This document shows, piece after piece, positions 7,080-7,832 of a stretch of 7,832 nt of DNA. A program made the position numbers and the translations under genes. The stretch is taken from NCBI GenBank assembly GCA_016873525.1, contig VGXD01000092.1, positions 1-7,832 of the forward strand, read 5' to 3'. The stretch comes from Nitrospira sp. GTDB taxonomy: Bacteria > Nitrospirota > Nitrospiria > Nitrospirales > Nitrospiraceae. The notes under the pieces are model-generated. The model did not search any database. It saw only the letters and a program-made list of their open reading frames with translations, and was not told where the DNA came from. The first letter of the stretch is position 1. Each line of letters starts with the position of its first letter.

Positions 7080-7108
7080 TTGACAATCAGAGGCTTCCCT
7101 CGTAGAAT
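7080..7108 (+). promoter_or_regulatory. Strong sigma70 promoter for the tRNA-tuf operon
   Basis: A perfect -35 TTGACA (7080-7085), a 17-bp spacer and TAGAAT (7103-7108; five of six -10 bases) give one of the best promoter matches in the window. Transcription should begin near 7115, about 157 nt before tRNA-Tyr. CCTCT (7076-7080) and AGAGG (7089-7093) form a short inverted repeat around the -35. A second, weaker candidate lies nearer the tRNA: TTGCTT (7198-7203), 17 bp, TATTAA (7221-7226). Confidence 0.7.
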
Positions 7109-7271
7109 CTGACGTTTCCTGAAGCCCATATCCGTCCACCCTAAGTCAGTCACCCAGCTTTTTGTGTGAGGGGCTGGAGAACTGTGCGTGGGGTGGTTTG
7201 CTTTTGTCTTTGGTCGGTTTTATTAAAATAGGCATAAGTAGAGGCTGGAAGCCAAGATTCATGGGATCGGC

Positions 7272-7356
7272 GGGCAGGTACCCAAGTGGACAAAGGGGGC
7301 AGACTGTAAATCTGTTGCCATCGGCTTCCAAGGTTCGAATCCTTGCCTGCCCACCA
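7272..7356 (+). tRNA. tRNA-Tyr (anticodon GTA)
   Basis: The 85-nt gene starts with GGGCAGG, which pairs with CCTGCCC at the 3' end, followed by discriminator A and an encoded CCA. The anticodon GTA is at 7306-7308 in the stem AGA...TCT. A long variable arm, as expected of class II tRNA-Tyr, lies before the T arm (CAAGG, TTCGAAT, CCTTG). It reads UAU/UAC codons and is the first gene of the cluster. Confidence 0.96.
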
Positions 7357-7442
7357 TACCAAGCTTGCTAGAGCCGGCGAGCTTTGCATTTTAGGCGAGC
7401 CGGATAAAAACCCTAGTTTGCTAGTTTGGTTGGTTGCAATTT

Positions 7443-7517
7443 GCGGGCGTAGCTCAGTGGTAGAGTTCCAGCCTTCCAAGCTGGCTGTCGCGGGTTCAAA
7501 TCCCGTCGCCCGCTCCA
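7443..7517 (+). tRNA. tRNA-Gly (anticodon TCC)
   Basis: The acceptor stem GCGGGCG pairs with CGCCCGC, followed by T and an encoded CCA. The anticodon stem CCAGC/GCTGG holds the loop CTTCCAA, with TCC at 7475-7477, which reads GGA and GGG. The D arm (AGCTCAGTGGTAGAG) and the T arm (CGGGTTCAAATCCCG) are standard. It lies 86 bp after tRNA-Tyr. Confidence 0.97.
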
Positions 7518-7587
7518 TAAAGATGGGGAACCGGCCGGCTGGTTGCTGCGGAGGGAGGCCAGCCGTCAGGCAACGATTGCTTGCGTC

Positions 7588-7663
7588 GCCCACGTAGCTC
7601 AGTTGGCAGAGCACGTCCTTGGTAAGGACGAGGTCACGCGTTCAATCCGCGTCGTGGGCTCCA
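7588..7663 (+). tRNA. tRNA-Thr (anticodon GGT)
   Basis: The acceptor stem GCCCACG pairs with CGTGGGC, followed by T and an encoded CCA. The anticodon stem CGTCC/GGACG holds the loop TTGGTAA, with GGT at 7621-7623, which reads ACC and ACU. The T arm is ACGCG/CGCGT with loop TTCAATC. It lies 70 bp after tRNA-Gly and 100 bp before tuf, the placement of thrT before tufB in E. coli. Confidence 0.97.
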
Positions 7664-7763
7664 GCATCTTCGGTTCTGTGGGTGGTGCGGGAGTTGGTCT
7701 GTTGGGGGAGCGATCGGTAGGCAACGACAAGTATCCGTGCGGTTGTGAGGGAAGGAGGAGACG

Positions 7764-7832
7764 ATGGCGAAGTCGAAGTATGAGCGGCGCAAGCCCCACG
7801 TGAACATTGGGACGATCGGGCACGTGGACCAC
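7764..7832 (+). CDS. tuf: Elongation factor Tu, N-terminal 23 codons only
   Basis: The product delivers aminoacyl-tRNA to the ribosome using GTP. Only the first 23 residues lie in the window: the basic N-terminus (AKSKYERRKPHVN) followed by IGTIGHVDH, the start of the G1 GTP-binding loop GHVDHGKT. This pattern is diagnostic of EF-Tu. The ATG is fixed by AAGGAGG (7752-7758) five bases upstream. The 100-nt spacer after tRNA-Thr shows no clear promoter or terminator, so tuf is probably co-transcribed with the three tRNAs. The rest of the gene is beyond the window edge. Confidence 0.97.
   Translation, partial: MAKSKYERRKPHVNIGTIGHVDH

Larger units (their letters stand above)
6966..7271 (+). other. 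Gene-free interval before the tRNA cluster
   Basis: This 306-bp interval has no credible coding frame. It holds the weak hairpin after the HExxH gene, the near-consensus promoter at 7080-7108 and a leader of about 157 nt that becomes T-rich near 7195-7230. Small frames here, on both strands, have no ribosome sites or recognisable products. I see no riboswitch signature in the leader. Confidence 0.6.

Noticed and set aside
7413..7428. Tandem CTAGTTTG CTAGTTTG between tRNA-Tyr and tRNA-Gly.
   Set aside because: Only two 8-bp copies in an AT-richer spacer; most likely slippage, with no sign of function.
7150..7614. Minus-strand open frame across the tRNA genes, with ATGFEPATASLEGW-like and GKDSNLGSRW-like segments.
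   Set aside because: It is the antisense of tRNA-Gly and tRNA-Tyr. Such segments are well-known false proteins made by translating tRNA genes backwards; there is no ribosome site.
1..7832. Mobile element, CRISPR array, phage or defence system.
   Set aside because: No transposase, integrase, spaced repeats, terminal inverted repeats, Cas, nuclease or toxin motifs were found. The three tRNAs are intact, with no attachment-site duplication in view.

Overview
This looks like a piece of a chromosome from a GC-rich, free-living bacterium. The EF-Tu N-terminus, the style of the tRNA genes and the gene content would fit the Nitrospirota (Nitrospira-like), but that placement is a guess from memory and nothing in the window proves it. 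I see no insertion sequence, integrase, CRISPR array, toxin-antitoxin pair or phage gene. Most of the window reads as ordinary core genome.

Left part (1-3905), minus strand. Reading in the direction of transcription, a strong sigma70-type promoter (3877-3905) and a good Shine-Dalgarno site drive a 282-residue protein of unknown function (3006-3854). Next comes a glycogen/alpha-glucan phosphorylase with a TTG start (779-2938). Last is the N-terminal 223 residues of an exported TPR-like/HEAT-repeat protein that runs off the left edge (1-669). The HEAT-repeat gene has its own promoter-like site, placed so that the transcript would begin at or next to its GTG start codon.

Middle part (3855-6965), plus strand. 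After a divergent control region with two adjacent perfect inverted repeats comes a Rep/PcrA/UvrD-type superfamily 1 DNA helicase (4039-6084). A putative exported protein with an HExxH zinc-protease signature (6060-6965) overlaps its 3' end by 25 bp. A weak hairpin with a T-run follows the second stop codon.

Right part (6966-7832), plus strand. A near-consensus promoter (TTGACA, 17 bp, TAGAAT) precedes tRNA-Tyr(GTA), tRNA-Gly(TCC) and tRNA-Thr(GGT), each with an encoded CCA end. The first 23 codons of tuf (EF-Tu) follow and are cut by the window edge. The order Tyr-Gly-Thr-tuf matches the E. coli tyrU-glyT-thrT-tufB cluster and is a translation-machinery operon.

Functional links: the phosphorylase mobilises stored glucan, the helicase acts in DNA repair and replication, and the tRNA-tuf unit supplies translation. 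Apart from co-orientation and overlap, nothing ties these three blocks into one system. The least explained items are the 282-residue orphan, the HExxH protein and the inverted repeats before the helicase. I found no convincing evidence for a new multi-gene system.
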